This document shows positions 17,437-25,659 of a DNA stretch of 61,026 nt, piece after piece (within the stretch, counting starts at the first letter, position 1; each line of letters begins with the position of its first letter). A program made the position numbers and the translations under genes. The DNA is from Chitinophagaceae bacterium PMP191F (GTDB lineage Bacteria; Bacteroidota; Bacteroidia; Chitinophagales; Chitinophagaceae), in NCBI GenBank assembly GCA_001302245.1, contig LGYU01000032.1, positions 1 through 61,026 of the forward strand, written 5' to 3'. The notes beneath the pieces are model-generated. The model was not told where the DNA came from and did no database searches. It saw nothing but the letters and a program-made list of their open reading frames with translations.

Positions 17437-20400
17437 TTAAGCTTTCTTAGCAAGTGCTGGTTTTGACTGGTTAGCTTCTTTTTTCACCTGAGGTTCGCCT
17501 AAAGGCTTGTTTTTAGCGAAATCGATCAGGATAGGAGCTGCTACAAAGATAGATGAGTAAGTACCGGTTACTACACCTATCAGCATTGCAAAGGCAAAAC
17601 CTTTGGTTACTTCACCACCTACCAGGAACAGGATAAAGATGGTAAGGAATACTGTCAGTGAGGTCATAATGGTACGGCTCAGGGTATCATTGATGGCTTT
17701 GTTGATAATAGTTGCTTTGTCTACGCCGATCATAATATGACTATGCTCGCGGATACGGTCATACACAATTACGGTATCGTTCATGGAGAAACCAATTACC
17801 GTAAGGATGGCTGCAATAAAGTGTTGGTCAATTTCCAGCGGGAAAGGCACTACGTCTTTCAGGAAAGAGAATACGGCCAGAGTTACCAATACGTCGTGTA
17901 ACAATGATACGATGGTTCCCAGTGAATAACGCCAGTCGCGGAAACGGATAAAAATGTACAGTGCAATGATCAGTACTGACCAGAAAGTAGCCCATTGTGC
18001 ACCTTTTTTCAGGTCATCAGAAATGGTAGGATCTACTTTTTTGGTTGCCTCTACATACTTATTGGTGTTTATAAACTCTTCCAGTGTTGCTGTAGCAGGC
18101 AGGAATGGTTTCAGACCGGTGAACAGGATATTTTTTACCGCTGAATCAACTGCCAGTCCGCCTTCGTTAATGCGGTAGTCAGTAGTGATGTCCAGTTTAT
18201 CGGGGCTTCCGTAAGTTTTGATCAGCGGGAAGCGGCCGAAAGTTTTATCCAGTGAATTACGAACTTCTTCTACGTTAACCGGTTTGCCAAAGTCAACAAT
18301 ATAGCTGCGGCCACCGCTGAATTCCACACCATAGTTAAAACCATGGAATATGGCTCCAACACCCAGTATCAGTACTACAAATGAGATAGCGTACGCTACT
18401 TTGCGGTATTTCACAAACGGGAAGCTGGCGTGTTTGAAGATGCGTTTGGATAAACCTGTAAAGTATTTGAAGTGACGGTCTTTATTGGTCCAGAAGTCTG
18501 TAATAAGACGTGATACCAGGATACCGCAGAACAATGACAGCAGGATACCCAGGATCTGTGTGGTTGCAAAGCCCAGTACAGGACCCAGACCGTAGATGAA
18601 CAGGATAATAGCTGTCAGCAAGCTGGTAATGTGTGCATCCAGTACAGGAGGCAGTGAACGGCGGTAACCGATCTTAACAGCCTGTGCATGGGTATTGCCT
18701 TTTGCCAGCTCTTCTTTAATACGTTCAAAGATCAATACGTTGGTATCTACCGCCATACCGATGGTCAGTACCAGACCTGCAATACCGGCCGCTGTCAGTG
18801 TTGCATTCAGTGCACTCAGTACACCAATGGTGAACAGCAGGTTCAGTACCAGGGCTATGTTGGCTACCACACCGGCAGTGTTGTAGTAAATGATCATCAG
18901 GATGAAGATGACGATGAAAGAGATCAGGAATGACATCATTCCACCTTTTACCGCCTGTGCACCCAGGGTAGGACCTACCACCTGTTCCTGTACAATTTTA
19001 GCAGGAGCATCCAGTTTACCGGATTTCAGGATGTTGGCAATGTCCTGAGCTTCTTCAATCACCAGGTTTTTATTTTTACCACCGCTTCCCATGGTGATCT
19101 GTGAATTACCACCATCAATTTTCTGAATTACGTTGGGAGCAGTGTACACGATATCGTCCAGAACGATTGCAATAGGGCGACCTACGTTTTTAGCGGTCAG
19201 TTCAGCCCATTTGTGCGCGCCTGAAGGGTTCATCTGCATGCTTACGGTTACCTCGTTGGAGATCTGGTTGAACTCCTGTGAAGCATCGTCAATAGCATCG
19301 CCTTCCAGGGCTGCACCTTCTTTGCCTGGAATGGTTTTTATTGCATACAAACGCAGTACGTTGAGCAGGCGGCCGTCATCGCCACGATCCTGTTTGCTCC
19401 ACAGGAATTTTACGTTTGCGGGGAAACTGTTTTTTACTACCGGAATAGCCAGGTAGTGGTTGATGCTGGCAGTGTCTTTGATAGCTGCAGAACCAACAAA
19501 GCTCAGGAAGTTCACTTTGCCATTTTCGCCCTGGTAAACACCGGGCTGCATTTTCTCCCACAGAGGGTAGCGTTTATTGGCAGCAGAATCAACTTTAGCG
19601 CTGTCAGATTTTGTGCTGTCTGGTTTAGCAGCAGTTAAACCCAGGTAATCACTGAGCGATTTGTTGGCATTTTCGAAGCTCTGTTGCAGTTCTTCAAAAG
19701 TGTATACTTCCCAGAATTGCAGGAAAGCAGTAGACTGCAGGTACTTACGAACCCTTTCAGGATCGCTGGCACCAGCCAGTTCTACAGTGATGATACCTTT
19801 ATTTTCGTCAAGGCTGATGTTTGGCTGAGCCACCCCGAATTTGTCAATACGTCTGCGCAGTACTTCGTAGCTCTGTTTCATGGCAGCAACAGCCTGGCTG
19901 CGGATGTAGCTTACAACTTTTGAGTCGCTGGCGCCTGTCAGTTTGTTGTTGGCATTGGCAAACAGGGGTGCCAGTTTTCCACCGTTGCTTACAGTACTAT
20001 AAGAAGCTGCAAACAGGTCAATGAAGTTTTGGTCGCTGTTCAGTTTACGGCGTTGTGCCTCATCAATAGCTTTTAACAAGGTGGGGTCTTTGGGATTGTT
20101 GGCCAGTCCTTTGATCAAACCATCCAGGGCAATATCCAGTGTAACGTTGATACCACCTTGTAAATCAAGACCTAACAGCAGTTCGCTTTCTTTCGCTTTC
20201 TGGTAAGATTGTCCCCACCAGGTGATTTTTTTGTCTTTGCTGGCTTCCAGCAGACTGTCGTAATAAGCTTTGAACTGGAGGTCAATAGTGTCCTGGTAAA
20301 GAGCCTGTGCTTCTTTGTTACCAGGATACTTAACGGCTGCGGCAGGGTAATCGCGTTTGATGTGTGCCATAGCTTTCTCCTTTACAGACGACTCGTGTTG

Positions 20401-20481
20401 ATTCACGAACCATGTAAAAGAAAGCTGGTAGACGGAGATAAGGATCAGTAGAGCAGCAAAAATGCTAACCAAAACTCTCAT
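17437..20481 (-). CDS. secDF: Protein translocase subunit SecDF (fused)
   Basis: A 1014-residue fusion of SecD and SecF, the proton-driven partner of SecYEG that pulls exported proteins across the inner membrane. The N-terminal half has a first membrane helix, the large periplasmic P1 domain with LLGLDLQGGINVTLDI, and the SecD membrane block with GLVLTIGMAVDTNVLIFERI. The C-terminal half has FNYGVEFSGGRSYIVDF and the SecF block with IGFSMNDTVIVYDRIRE. Twelve membrane segments are expected. The fused form and the Ser/Asp/Lys-rich insertion near residue 290 are common in Bacteroidota. It has its own promoter motif and terminator, so it is monocistronic. Confidence 0.95.
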   Translation of the reverse strand: MRVLVSIFAALLILISVYQLSFTWFVNQHESSVKEKAMAHIKRDYPAAAVKYPGNKEAQALYQDTIDLQFKAYYDSLLEASKDKKITWWGQSYQKAKESELLLGLDLQGGINVTLDIALDGLIKGLANNPKDPTLLKAIDEAQRRKLNSDQNFIDLFAASYSTVSNGGKLAPLFANANNKLTGASDSKVVSYIRSQAVAAMKQSYEVLRRRIDKFGVAQPNISLDENKGIITVELAGASDPERVRKYLQSTAFLQFWEVYTFEELQQSFENANKSLSDYLGLTAAKPDSTKSDSAKVDSAANKRYPLWEKMQPGVYQGENGKVNFLSFVGSAAIKDTASINHYLAIPVVKNSFPANVKFLWSKQDRGDDGRLLNVLRLYAIKTIPGKEGAALEGDAIDDASQEFNQISNEVTVSMQMNPSGAHKWAELTAKNVGRPIAIVLDDIVYTAPNVIQKIDGGNSQITMGSGGKNKNLVIEEAQDIANILKSGKLDAPAKIVQEQVVGPTLGAQAVKGGMMSFLISFIVIFILMIIYYNTAGVVANIALVLNLLFTIGVLSALNATLTAAGIAGLVLTIGMAVDTNVLIFERIKEELAKGNTHAQAVKIGYRRSLPPVLDAHITSLLTAIILFIYGLGPVLGFATTQILGILLSLFCGILVSRLITDFWTNKDRHFKYFTGLSKRIFKHASFPFVKYRKVAYAISFVVLILGVGAIFHGFNYGVEFSGGRSYIVDFGKPVNVEEVRNSLDKTFGRFPLIKTYGSPDKLDITTDYRINEGGLAVDSAVKNILFTGLKPFLPATATLEEFINTNKYVEATKKVDPTISDDLKKGAQWATFWSVLIIALYIFIRFRDWRYSLGTIVSLLHDVLVTLAVFSFLKDVVPFPLEIDQHFIAAILTVIGFSMNDTVIVYDRIREHSHIMIGVDKATIINKAINDTLSRTIMTSLTVFLTIFILFLVGGEVTKGFAFAMLIGVVTGTYSSIFVAAPILIDFAKNKPLGEPQVKKEANQSKPALAKKA

Positions 20482-20511
20482 TGCAATAGTTGTTTATTTT
20501 TTTAGAGTTGG

Positions 20512-20519
20512 CAAAGATA
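20512..20519 (-). promoter_or_regulatory. Candidate -7 element for secDF
   Basis: Reads TATCTTTG on the minus strand, an exact TAnnTTTG match, 31 bases before the secDF ATG. Confidence 0.45.
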
Positions 20520-20818
20520 GGGTTTTCGACCTGAACGGGAAACTGCAAAATGGAGCTTGAAAAACGGTAAAAAAAGCCATGGGAACGGCATTTTTAGGCT
20601 TTCGGACATCGCATTTTTCCGGGACTGACGCTTGCCGGTTTCAGGGATAGATTTCGGGTTGTTGCTTCACCGGCGTGCGGTGGCCGGAACGCTGGAAGCT
20701 CCAGCGGGCTGCGGGCGGATTGCAATATCCTGCAGGGTCCTGCTTTCAGGTTATCCTGTTTGCTGTTCCGGAACAGTATCCAGGGCAAAAATATCCGGCA
20801 TTTTAGGTGTTGTTGACT

Positions 20819-20826
20819 TACTTTTG
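20819..20826 (+). promoter_or_regulatory. Candidate -7 element for the aminotransferase gene
   Basis: TACTTTTG, an exact TAnnTTTG match. Transcription would begin around 20832, which argues against the ATG at 20835 and for the one at 20850 as start. Confidence 0.45.
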
Positions 20827-20849
20827 CGGCCAAAATGTACCAACCTATT

Positions 20850-22040
20850 ATGCAACTATCTTCTCTCCTGCAAAGATTCAATGAGCCGGAAACGCTTAAA
20901 ATGGCCAAACTGGGCCGCGAATTAAGGGCAAAAGGGGTTGATGTTATTGACCTTAGCCTGGGTGAACCCGATTTTGACACTCCGCAACACATTAAGGACG
21001 CCGCTGTTAAAGCAATTGCCGACAACTGGAGCCATTACACTCCTGTAGCCGGGTTTATGGACCTGCGCGAAGCCATTTGTACCAAGCTGAAACGCGACAA
21101 TAACCTGGATTATAAACCTGAAAATATCATTGCCTCCACAGGTGCCAAACAAAGCCTGGCCAACACCATCCTGGCGCTGGTAGACGAAGGTGAAGAAGTG
21201 ATCATTCCTACTCCTTACTGGGTTACCTATAGCGAGCTGGTTAAAATTGCAAAAGGCAAGGTGGTTGAAGTGCATACTTCGCTGGAAAGTGGTTTTAAGA
21301 TCACACCTGCGCAACTGGAAGCCGCTATTACTCCCAACACAAAAGCATTCCTGTTCTCTTCACCCTGTAACCCTTCCGGTGCCGTTTACAGCAAAGCTGA
21401 GCTGGAAGCACTGGCAGTGGTGTTCAGAAAATATCCCAATATTTACATCATCTCTGATGAGATCTACGAATACATCAATTTTGTTGGCAAACACGAAAGT
21501 ATTGCGCAGTTTGCCGATCTGAAAGACCGTGTAGTGATCATTAACGGTTTGAGTAAAGGTTTTGCCATGACAGGCTGGCGCTTAGGTTATATTGCTGCCA
21601 ATGCTGAAGTAGCAAAAGCCACTGAAAAATTACAGGGACAATTTACCAGTGCTACCTGCTCTATTACGCAGAAAGCCGCTGTTGTGGCCCTGACCACCGA
21701 TCTGAAACCTTCCCGGGAGATGACCGAAGAGTTTGGCCGCAGAAGAGTAAAGACCATGGAACTGGTAAAAAGCATTCCGGGTATAAAATGTTTTGAACCG
21801 GAAGGTGCTTTCTACATCTTTCCTGATGTGAGCTACTACTACGGTAAAAGCGATGGTGAGACCACCGTTCAGAATTCCGGTGACTTTGCCATGTACCTGC
21901 TGAACACTGCACACGTATCCAGCGTAATGGGTGATGCATTTGGTGAACCCAACTGTGTTCGTTTTTCTTTTGCGAACAGCATGCCTAATATTGAAAAAGC
22001 GTGGAAACGTATTAGTGACGCACTGGCAAAACTGAAGTAA
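20850..22040 (+). CDS. Class I PLP-dependent aminotransferase (aspartate aminotransferase type)
   Basis: A 396-residue cytoplasmic enzyme of the fold-type I aminotransferases, sub-group I-gamma, which includes aspartate and broad-range aminotransferases. Seen are the N-terminal DLSLGEPDFDTPQHIK, the substrate/PLP contacts TGAKQSL and SPCNPSGAVY, SDEIYEY, and the PLP-binding Lys in NGLSKGFAMTGWRLGY, with a C-terminal RFSFANS arginine that binds the substrate carboxylate. The frame opens at an ATG at 20835, but the start at 20850 fits both the family and the promoter. Substrate is probably aspartate/2-oxoglutarate, though the sub-group also contains other specificities. Monocistronic with a strong terminator. 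Confidence 0.92.
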   Translation: MQLSSLLQRFNEPETLKMAKLGRELRAKGVDVIDLSLGEPDFDTPQHIKDAAVKAIADNWSHYTPVAGFMDLREAICTKLKRDNNLDYKPENIIASTGAKQSLANTILALVDEGEEVIIPTPYWVTYSELVKIAKGKVVEVHTSLESGFKITPAQLEAAITPNTKAFLFSSPCNPSGAVYSKAELEALAVVFRKYPNIYIISDEIYEYINFVGKHESIAQFADLKDRVVIINGLSKGFAMTGWRLGYIAANAEVAKATEKLQGQFTSATCSITQKAAVVALTTDLKPSREMTEEFGRRRVKTMELVKSIPGIKCFEPEGAFYIFPDVSYYYGKSDGETTVQNSGDFAMYLLNTAHVSSVMGDAFGEPNCVRFSFANSMPNIEKAWKRISDALAKLK

Positions 22041-22066
22041 ACTAAAAGTACGAAATTGTAAATACG

Positions 22067-22096
22067 GCCCTGTTCAGTAATGAACGGGGCTTTTTT
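22067..22096 (+). terminator. Terminator of the aminotransferase gene
   Basis: GCCCTGTTCA pairs with TGAACGGGGC (one G-U pair) across a GTAA tetraloop, followed by TTTTTT. Confidence 0.85.
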
Positions 22097-22152
22097 GTGG
22101 AAATTGTTCCAATGCTGAACGAAGATTAACTTAGTACATCATTGAAAATGCT

Positions 22153-22737
22153 ATGTTTTTTCATTTCAAAAACAGATTTCCGCAACTGAATACCTATTGG
22201 GAAAAGTATCTGCCGTTTCAGCAACGAATGGAGGTCGCTGCCAAAACCGTATTACTGGAAGAGGGAAAAAGATCACAGCATTACATCTTTATTGAAAAAG
22301 GTTGTGTAAGGGCTTTTTTCAACAATAACGGTCAGGATAAAACCGTGCAGTTCTTTTTTGAAAATGAAGGACTGACTTCTTTTGACAGCTTTGTCAACAA
22401 TGTTCCGGGCCAGTTTACCATTGAAACTATTGAATCTTCTGTAATTTATTTACTGCATAAAAAGTATGTTGTTCAGTTATTGGAGGAACTGGAACATGAG
22501 CCCGGTTTTGCACAGATGGTGTTGCAAATGTCTGCACAACGGCAAGTACATTACATCAATGAATTTGTTTCGTTTATCCGTGATACTGCAGAACAGCGTT
22601 ATCTGCATCTTTTGAAGGAAAGGCCACATATTATACAGCGGGTGCCGCAACATTATATTGCTTCTTACCTGGGTATAAGCACCGTGCACCTGAGCCGTAT
22701 CAAAACCAAACTGGCAAAGGGTAAACCGCATTTCTGA
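22153..22737 (+). CDS. Crp/Fnr family transcriptional regulator
   Basis: A 194-residue regulator with an N-terminal cyclic-nucleotide-binding-type beta barrel (VLLEEGKRSQHYIFIEKGCVRAF to about residue 110) and a C-terminal winged helix with HYIASYLGISTVHLSRIK as recognition region. This is the typical form in Bacteroidota, where the barrel often lacks cAMP-binding residues, so the ligand is unknown. It lies 70 bases upstream of a co-oriented quinone-oxidoreductase-like gene, which may be its target, although that gene has its own promoter motif. The cysteine pattern for an Fnr-type Fe-S cluster is absent. Confidence 0.88.
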   Translation: MFFHFKNRFPQLNTYWEKYLPFQQRMEVAAKTVLLEEGKRSQHYIFIEKGCVRAFFNNNGQDKTVQFFFENEGLTSFDSFVNNVPGQFTIETIESSVIYLLHKKYVVQLLEELEHEPGFAQMVLQMSAQRQVHYINEFVSFIRDTAEQRYLHLLKERPHIIQRVPQHYIASYLGISTVHLSRIKTKLAKGKPHF

Positions 22738-22779
22738 ACTTAATTAACATATGTTATCGTTCGCGGCTGTTACGCAGTT

Positions 22780-22787
22780 TAATTTTG
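22780..22787 (+). promoter_or_regulatory. Candidate -7 element for the oxidoreductase gene
   Basis: TAATTTTG, an exact TAnnTTTG match, 20 bases before the preferred ATG at 22808. Confidence 0.4.
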
Positions 22788-22807
22788 TTTGAACAAAAAT
22801 GACAGGT

Positions 22808-23791
22808 ATGAAAGCTGCAGTAATATATCAGCAGGGAGAACTGCCTCAATACACAGATTTTCCTGAACCAACTGTGCAAAATGAGGATGAAATACTGGTT
22901 GCTGTAAAAGCAGTAGCTATTAAACACCTGGATAAAGGCAGGGCTACCGGGAAACATTATTCAGCCGGTGGTGTACCCGGAGAAAATGGCAGGGTAGTGG
23001 GTGGAGATGGTATTTGTATGCTTGAAGACGGAACCAGGGTATATGGCATAGGCATCAGCGGTATGCTGGCGGAAAAAGCAGTGATTGATAAAAGACGTAT
23101 GGTAAAGATTCCGCATGAAGTAAATGATGCTGTTGCCGCGGCATTACCCAATGCAGTGATCGGTGCTGCAATGGCATTCAGGTACAAAGCAGCTATCCAA
23201 CCAGGTGATGTGGTACTGATCAACGGTGCTACCGGTTTTACCGGTCGTGTTGCGGTACAGATTGCCAAATATTATGGCGCGAAAAAGGTGATCGTGACTG
23301 GCAGGAATCAACAATCACTCCATGAACTGTTGTCACTTGGTGCTGACGAAACAATTTCTGTATTGCAGGATGATGAACAGTTCAATGCACAATTGAAAGA
23401 TATCCATGCCATTACTCCTGTTGACATTATCATTGATTACCTGTGGGGACATTCTGCCGAACTGATACTGGCTTGTATAAAAGGGAATGGCTTATTTACC
23501 AACAGTATCAGGTATGTATCTGTTGGCAGCATGGCAGGAGATGTGATACAATTGTCCGCTGCCAATCTTCGTAGTGTTGATCTGCAGTTAACCGGTTCGG
23601 GATTGGGTGCATGGTCAAAAACACAGGTCAATTGTTTGTTCAGTGAAATATTACCTGAAATGTTTCAACTGGCAGCAACAGGTAAACTGACAATAAAGAC
23701 CACGATCGTACAACTGGAAGATATTGCTACACGGTGGAACATGGATGTTCCTGACGGACAGCGGCTGGTGGTAATGATAGGGCAGAATTAG
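22808..23791 (+). CDS. Medium-chain dehydrogenase/reductase, quinone oxidoreductase-like
   Basis: A 327-residue NAD(P)H-dependent oxidoreductase of the MDR superfamily. The N-terminal GroES-like part (MKAAVIYQQGELPQY) leads to a Rossmann domain with VLINGATGFTGRVAVQIAKYYGAKKVIVTGRN, the family nucleotide-binding loop. The structural and catalytic zinc cysteines of alcohol dehydrogenases are missing, so a zinc-free quinone or enone reductase is most likely. An ATG at 22799 is possible, but 22808 gives the usual MKAAVI start and a normal leader after the promoter motif. It probably forms a small regulatory pair with the Crp-like gene upstream. Confidence 0.85.
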   Translation: MKAAVIYQQGELPQYTDFPEPTVQNEDEILVAVKAVAIKHLDKGRATGKHYSAGGVPGENGRVVGGDGICMLEDGTRVYGIGISGMLAEKAVIDKRRMVKIPHEVNDAVAAALPNAVIGAAMAFRYKAAIQPGDVVLINGATGFTGRVAVQIAKYYGAKKVIVTGRNQQSLHELLSLGADETISVLQDDEQFNAQLKDIHAITPVDIIIDYLWGHSAELILACIKGNGLFTNSIRYVSVGSMAGDVIQLSAANLRSVDLQLTGSGLGAWSKTQVNCLFSEILPEMFQLAATGKLTIKTTIVQLEDIATRWNMDVPDGQRLVVMIGQN

Positions 23792-23841
23792 CTGCCAGGA
23801 GTCAGGTTTGATTGTTATCCCTTATGTACGATAAAAGAAAA

Positions 23842-23861
23842 CGGCAGCCAACCGGCTGCCG
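23842..23861 (-). terminator. Terminator of the M14 peptidase pair
   Basis: CGGCAGCC pairs with GGCTGCCG around AACC. On the minus strand it is followed by TTTTCTTTTAT. It lies 29 bases beyond the stop of the downstream M14 gene. Confidence 0.8.
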
Positions 23862-23890
23862 CTCAAAAAATGCATTGGTTTTTCAAAAGG

Positions 23891-25636
23891 TTACTTCGTT
23901 TTGGTTACAATACCTCCCTTGCGACTGTCAACACTGATAGTATATTTGCCGGTACCCTGTACAATCCACCGTACGGTTACATAACCCTGTCCGGGAATGT
24001 TAGCCACTTCAATGGTTTGCGGATTAACAGGTTGTTCGGTAGTAATGTTCAGATCACGGTTTTCAACCACCATTCCTGCCAGTACTTTTATGCCGGATAA
24101 AGTAATAAGGTCAGGGCGTTCTATTTTGAATTTCAGATCCTGGCTGGCATGTGTGGGAATAAGGCGCTCGTTGCTGATAACGGCAGTGATCTCGCGCAAT
24201 CCATCACCCAGGTCTTTTTCACTCACAGAATCTACTGATAATTTAGGTGTCTGGAAGCAATGGAAGATGCTGAATGACATATTTCGGTGTGCATCGCTTT
24301 CCATCAGGAAACCGGGATGCATACGTCCGAAATTCTTTTTAAAACCTCCGATCTCAATTTTACCATATTGCGGATGGTTGAATTCATGCCATTCAACAAA
24401 TGCATCTTTAAATAACAGGTAACGGTCAAACTGGTAAGAAGGATCGTTGGAAGGATCTTCTTCATCCCTGTTCTTGTTGAACATCAGATACGATGTCCAT
24501 AGCTCATTAGAGAAAGTATATACACCACGACCGCCATAAAACCAGTCCAGCTCACCTCCGTAGGCAGAATACAGGTCTTTGTACACAACCAGGTAGCGAT
24601 AACCGGGTAACAGCTCTTCGCCTTTTTTGCCCAGCACATCATACACACGTACATCAGTAGCATTGTAGGTGCCTACATCTTCCTGTCCGCCGGGTCCACG
24701 CAGGATCATTCCACCTGAATTGTGATAGGATTGTGCTGCTGCAATGTTGGGATGTTTCATTACAAAATCCATTACTGCACGGTTCTCAGGCAATGAGAAA
24801 GGATATTTATAGGCGCCATTCTGGATATAGTTAGGCTGCCATCCCCATCCCCAGTCACGGTTAGGGTCATACTCAAATGTGTAACCGTCTTCATTCACCA
24901 GCCCATCGCCATCGTTGTCAATACCTTCCAGGCCCAGCAGTTCATAGTCACCTTTTTCCTCAGGTCCTACCTGGATCATTTTACGGGGATCTTTGGGGTC
25001 CTGTTTCCAGCGGCCATTGGGATTTTTGCGGCGCATCATCACAATGTTACCATCGCCATCCAGGTCATCGTAACCGTCTTCATCAACTAATCCGTCACGG
25101 TCATTGTCAACAGGTATCAGACCTGAACGTGGTGTGCTGGCTGTATTGGGCTCATGAAAGAAATTGTCGCGTGCATCAGGATTGATGGTAGGAACAATAT
25201 AGAATGTTTTATCTGCCAGTAATTCCTGTATAAATTTTGTATCGCCAAATGATTCGGTAAGATACCAGGCTGTATACAAAGCAAATTCGGCGCCCTGTAC
25301 CTCATTGGAGTGGATATTGCCATCAATGTACATGGCAGGTTTACGGATTGCATCGCCTTTTTTGAAATCGGAAATGGTAAGACACCACAGGTCGCGGCCC
25401 TGGTATGATTTACCAATTGATTCCAGTTTGCAAAGTTCAGGATGCGCGGCTGCTATTTTTTTGCAGATATCTGTAATACCTGCATGGTCATAATATTTAT
25501 TCCAACTGATGGGCACTTTGGGATTCACCGGGCTACCGGATGCCTTAAAAACCTGGTCGGCCTTTTGCGCATGCACATGCAGGGTAGTGGCAAGCGCTAA
25601 ACCGGCTATAAGGATGGATTGTATGCTGCGTTTCAT
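23891..25636 (-). CDS. Secreted M14 zinc carboxypeptidase
   Basis: A 581-residue secreted metallopeptidase expected to remove C-terminal amino acids. A Sec signal (MKRSIQSILIAGLALATTLHVHAQ) precedes the catalytic domain. Zinc ligands are intact: HSNE (His109, Glu112) and SYHNSGG (His305), with the catalytic Glu probably in KIEIGG. Between them lies an insertion with Asp-rich, calcium-binding-like runs (DNDRDGLVDEDGYDDLDG and IDNDGDGLVNEDGY). A beta-sandwich C-terminal domain follows (VNPQTIEVANIPGQG). The frame opens six codons earlier (MFKMII); the ATG at 25636 gives the better signal peptide. It is transcribed 23 bases after a paralogue lacking the metal site. Confidence 0.88.
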   Translation of the reverse strand: MKRSIQSILIAGLALATTLHVHAQKADQVFKASGSPVNPKVPISWNKYYDHAGITDICKKIAAAHPELCKLESIGKSYQGRDLWCLTISDFKKGDAIRKPAMYIDGNIHSNEVQGAEFALYTAWYLTESFGDTKFIQELLADKTFYIVPTINPDARDNFFHEPNTASTPRSGLIPVDNDRDGLVDEDGYDDLDGDGNIVMMRRKNPNGRWKQDPKDPRKMIQVGPEEKGDYELLGLEGIDNDGDGLVNEDGYTFEYDPNRDWGWGWQPNYIQNGAYKYPFSLPENRAVMDFVMKHPNIAAAQSYHNSGGMILRGPGGQEDVGTYNATDVRVYDVLGKKGEELLPGYRYLVVYKDLYSAYGGELDWFYGGRGVYTFSNELWTSYLMFNKNRDEEDPSNDPSYQFDRYLLFKDAFVEWHEFNHPQYGKIEIGGFKKNFGRMHPGFLMESDAHRNMSFSIFHCFQTPKLSVDSVSEKDLGDGLREITAVISNERLIPTHASQDLKFKIERPDLITLSGIKVLAGMVVENRDLNITTEQPVNPQTIEVANIPGQGYVTVRWIVQGTGKYTISVDSRKGGIVTKTK

Positions 25637-25659
25637 AATAATCATTTTGAACATGAAGA

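Larger units (their letters stand above)
20482..20849. other. secDF/aminotransferase divergent intergenic region
   Basis: No gene seen. It holds -7 elements for both flanking genes and a hairpin, CGCTGGA pairing with TCCAGCG, at 20690-20706. The middle (about 20620-20740) is more GC-rich than other gaps here. Open frames across it are shadows of the aminotransferase gene. Confidence 0.5.

Noticed and set aside
20594-21025. Minus-strand frame of 143 codons over the secDF/aminotransferase gap
   Set aside because: It overlaps the aminotransferase 5' end and shows no protein-like pattern.
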